Part shown: piece by piece, positions 5,642 through 7,370 of the stretch | How the letters are laid out: each line of letters begins with the position of its first letter | How positions within the stretch are numbered: position 1 is the first letter of the stretch | Origin: Hoeflea sp. | Lineage (GTDB): Bacteria > Pseudomonadota > Alphaproteobacteria > Rhizobiales > Rhizobiaceae | Direction: 5' to 3' | DNA: 7,370 nucleotides | NCBI GenBank assembly: GCA_020637795.1 | Contig: JACKJT010000007.1 | Coordinates: 1-7,370, forward strand | Position numbers and translations under genes: made by a program | Notes under the pieces: model-generated | What the model saw: only the letters and a program-made list of their open reading frames with translations | The model's database searches: none | What the model was told of the DNA's origin: nothing

Positions 5642-7108
5642 TCAACGGCCGTGCCAGACGGCGACGGTCTTCAGCGCCGAGAAGCCGTAGAGCGCCTCAA
5701 AACCCTTTTCGCGGCCGTGGCCGGATTTGCCGACGCCGCCGAAAGGCAGTTCGACGCCGCCGCCGGCGCCGTAATTGTTGACGAAGACCTGGCCGGAGCG
5801 GATTTCGCGCGCCATCCGCATCTGACGGCCGCCATCCCGGGTCCAGACACCGGCCACCAGTCCGTAATCGGTGCCGTTGGCAATCGCGATGGCCTCTTCC
5901 TCGTCACGGAAGGGAATGATCACCTGCACCGGGCCGAAAATCTCGTCGCGGGCCAGCGCATGGCCGGGATCGACATCGCCGTAGAGCGTCGGGCGAACGT
6001 AATGGCCGCCCATCGGCGCCGATTTCGGCATCTGGCCCTCGGCCACTGGCGCAAGACCGTCCTCGTCGGCCTCGGCGAGGAACCCCTGCACGATGTTCTT
6101 CTGCCGCGCCGAGATCAGCGGGCCGACGGATTGATCCTCGACCGCCGCGCCGACGGTCAGCGCCTTGTAGCGCTCGCTCATCAGCCGGACCAGTTCCTTG
6201 TGCAGCGATGCCTCGACGAGAATGCGCGAAGAGGCCGAACAGGTCTGGCCGGCGTTCTGGATGCCGGCATTGACCAGGAACGGCAGGGCGCGCTCGAGAT
6301 CGGCATCGGCAAAGACAATCTGCGGCGATTTTCCGCCCAGTTCCAGCGTCACCGGGATGACGTTCTGCGCCGCAGCCTGCTGGATCTTGCGGCCGGTCTC
6401 GAGCGAACCGGTGAAAGAGATATGGTTGACGCCCGGGTGCGAGCAGAGTGCGGCCCCGGCTTCCTCGCCGAGGCCCGGCACCACGTTGAGCGCGCCTGCC
6501 GGCAGGCCGCACTCCATGGCGATGCGGGCGAAGGCCAGAGCCGTCAGCGAAGCTTCCTCAGCCGGCTTCAGAACCGCGGCGTTGCCCATGGTCAGGGCAG
6601 CGCCGACCGAGCGGCCGAGGATCTGCATCGGGTAGTTCCACGGGATGATGTGGCCGGTGACGCCATGCGGCTCGCGCAGGGTGTAGACCGTGTAATCGTT
6701 GAGATAGGGAATGGTCTCGCCGTGGATCTTGTCAGCGGCGCCGCCGTAGAACTCCAGGTAACGCGCCAGCGCCCGGGCATCGGCGCGGGCCTGGGTCAGC
6801 GGCTTGCCGACGTCGTGGGCCTCGAGCTTGGCCAGCCACTCGACGTTTTCCTCAACCGCCCGTCCGATCTTTGCGAGCAGGCGGCCGCGCTCGGCCGCAG
6901 GCATGCGGCCCCACTCGCCTGCAAGTGCCGATTGCGCGGCATCCACCGCGGCCTCGATCTCAGCCTTGCCGCCGCGGGCGATGCGGCCGATTTCCAGGCC
7001 GGTCGACGGATCTTCGACCGGCAATGTCTTGCCACCGCTGGCGCCGATCCATCGGCCGCCGATCAGGCATTGGCTTGTGTCAAATCCGGCGTCGAGAAGC
7101 TCGCTCAC
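5642..7108 (-). CDS. NAD-dependent aldehyde dehydrogenase, start revised to GTG
   Basis: Full-length ALDH-superfamily enzyme oxidising an aldehyde to its acid in the cytoplasm; 488 aa from the chosen start. In that numbering, the key residues are N158 in PWNYP (oxyanion hole), K181 and E184 in LKPAE (cofactor ribose, favouring NAD), general base E256 in LELGGKSP, nucleophile C290 in GQTCS and E389 in DEIFGPV. The C-terminal PFGGVGKSGHGRE segment is typical. The protein resembles betaine-aldehyde and other broad-range aldehyde dehydrogenases; the substrate cannot be assigned. An in-frame ATG at 7126 has no Shine-Dalgarno, and its first codons are themselves AGGAAAGGA, an excellent Shine-Dalgarno 6 bases before a GTG at 7108. 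I therefore prefer the GTG. The transporter gene lies just upstream and the SDR gene 22 bases downstream. Confidence 0.93.
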   Translation of the reverse strand: MSELLDAGFDTSQCLIGGRWIGASGGKTLPVEDPSTGLEIGRIARGGKAEIEAAVDAAQSALAGEWGRMPAAERGRLLAKIGRAVEENVEWLAKLEAHDVGKPLTQARADARALARYLEFYGGAADKIHGETIPYLNDYTVYTLREPHGVTGHIIPWNYPMQILGRSVGAALTMGNAAVLKPAEEASLTALAFARIAMECGLPAGALNVVPGLGEEAGAALCSHPGVNHISFTGSLETGRKIQQAAAQNVIPVTLELGGKSPQIVFADADLERALPFLVNAGIQNAGQTCSASSRILVEASLHKELVRLMSERYKALTVGAAVEDQSVGPLISARQKNIVQGFLAEADEDGLAPVAEGQMPKSAPMGGHYVRPTLYGDVDPGHALARDEIFGPVQVIIPFRDEEEAIAIANGTDYGLVAGVWTRDGGRQMRMAREIRSGQVFVNNYGAGGGVELPFGGVGKSGHGREKGFEALYGFSALKTVAVWHGR

Positions 7109-7114
7109 GGCTGG

Positions 7115-7123
7115 TCCTTTCCT
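7115..7123 (-). promoter_or_regulatory. Shine-Dalgarno that decides the aldehyde dehydrogenase start
   Basis: Minus-strand AGGAAAGGA ends 6 bases before the GTG at 7108. It lies just inside the longer reading frame that opens with ATG at 7126, where it would encode RKG. No purine-rich site precedes that ATG (upstream bases are GGCAAACTGAGC). Confidence 0.65.
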
Positions 7124-7128
7124 CATGC

Positions 7129-7370
7129 TCAGTTTGCCGGTGCGGCAAGCGCCGCTTCCAGCGATGGCGTCGCCGCCACCAGTTTTTGCGTATAGGGATG
7201 CTGCGGGTTGCGAAACACGGTTTCGGTCTCGCCCTGTTCGACGATCCTGCCGTCCTTCATCACCAGCACCCGGTCGGTGATGGCGCGAACAACCGACAAA
7301 TCATGCGAGATGAACAGATAGGACAGGTCCAGCCGGTCCGACAAGCCGGCCAGCAGATCGAGGATCTGGG
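7129..7370 (-). CDS. Oligopeptide/dipeptide-type ABC transporter ATPase, C-terminal part
   Basis: Partial gene cut by the right edge; about 80 C-terminal residues are visible. The frame stays open to 7370 and reads QILDLLAGLSDRLDLSYLF, then the switch-histidine loop ISHDLSVVR, then VLVMKDGRIVEQGE, and finally NPQHPYTQKLVAATPSLE. That last segment is the oligopeptide/dipeptide transporter C-terminal motif found in OppD/OppF/DppF and in the second half of fused YejF-like ATPases. A TTG at 7344 could pass for a start, but the upstream residues continue the same domain, so it is internal. The Walker A, signature and Walker B regions lie outside the window. This subunit would power uptake of a peptide or another small solute. 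It sits 20 bases upstream of the aldehyde dehydrogenase GTG, probably in one operon. Which Opp-type subunit it is cannot be told. Confidence 0.92.
   Translation of the reverse strand, partial: QILDLLAGLSDRLDLSYLFISHDLSVVRAITDRVLVMKDGRIVEQGETETVFRNPQHPYTQKLVAATPSLEAALAAPAN

Noticed and set aside
5282..7195. Plus-strand open frame of 637 codons opposite the aldehyde dehydrogenase and SDR
   Set aside because: The opposite strand carries full-length enzymes with all catalytic residues; this frame is rich in Arg, Ala, Asp and His with no domain signature.

Overview
The window looks like an ordinary piece of an alphaproteobacterial chromosome, most likely Hyphomicrobiales (Rhizobiales). The reasons are a high-GC composition estimated by eye, genes packed head to tail, and GuaA, RsmB and PaaI-type sequences of the rhizobial style. 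The genus cannot be fixed from the sequence alone. All eight recognisable genes lie on the minus strand, so transcription runs from right to left.

Right part (7370 down to about 4779): a catabolic-looking operon. It begins with the C-terminal end of an oligopeptide/dipeptide-type ABC transporter ATPase, which is cut by the window edge. An NAD-type aldehyde dehydrogenase follows (best start GTG at 7108), then a classical short-chain dehydrogenase/reductase (SDR). Junctions are about 20 bases, each with a good Shine-Dalgarno (SD) sequence. A strong GC-rich hairpin with a T-tract on the minus strand at 4779-4802 closes the unit. The logical reading is uptake of a small compound followed by two oxidation/reduction steps; the substrate is not evident.

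Middle and left part (4693 down to 151): rsmB (16S rRNA m5C methyltransferase), a TspO/MBR membrane protein, then a tight three-gene set of PaaI-type thioesterase, MTA/SAH nucleosidase and guaA (GMP synthase). The thioesterase and nucleosidase overlap by ATGA. guaA starts 9 bases after the nucleosidase stop, in the same frame and without a visible SD, which suggests translational coupling. An imperfect hairpin built on a 14-base palindrome covers the SD of the thioesterase gene.

Left edge (1-150): no supportable gene. It is AT-richer than the rest and holds a 12-base tandem duplication and a hairpin at 60-92. The 3' end of guaA is a known integration site for genomic islands in other bacteria, so this flank is worth comparing between relatives.

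I found no new defence, CRISPR, mobile or RNA system. The findings are modest: start-site corrections, possible translational control, a compact MTA nucleosidase variant, and an unassigned catabolic operon.
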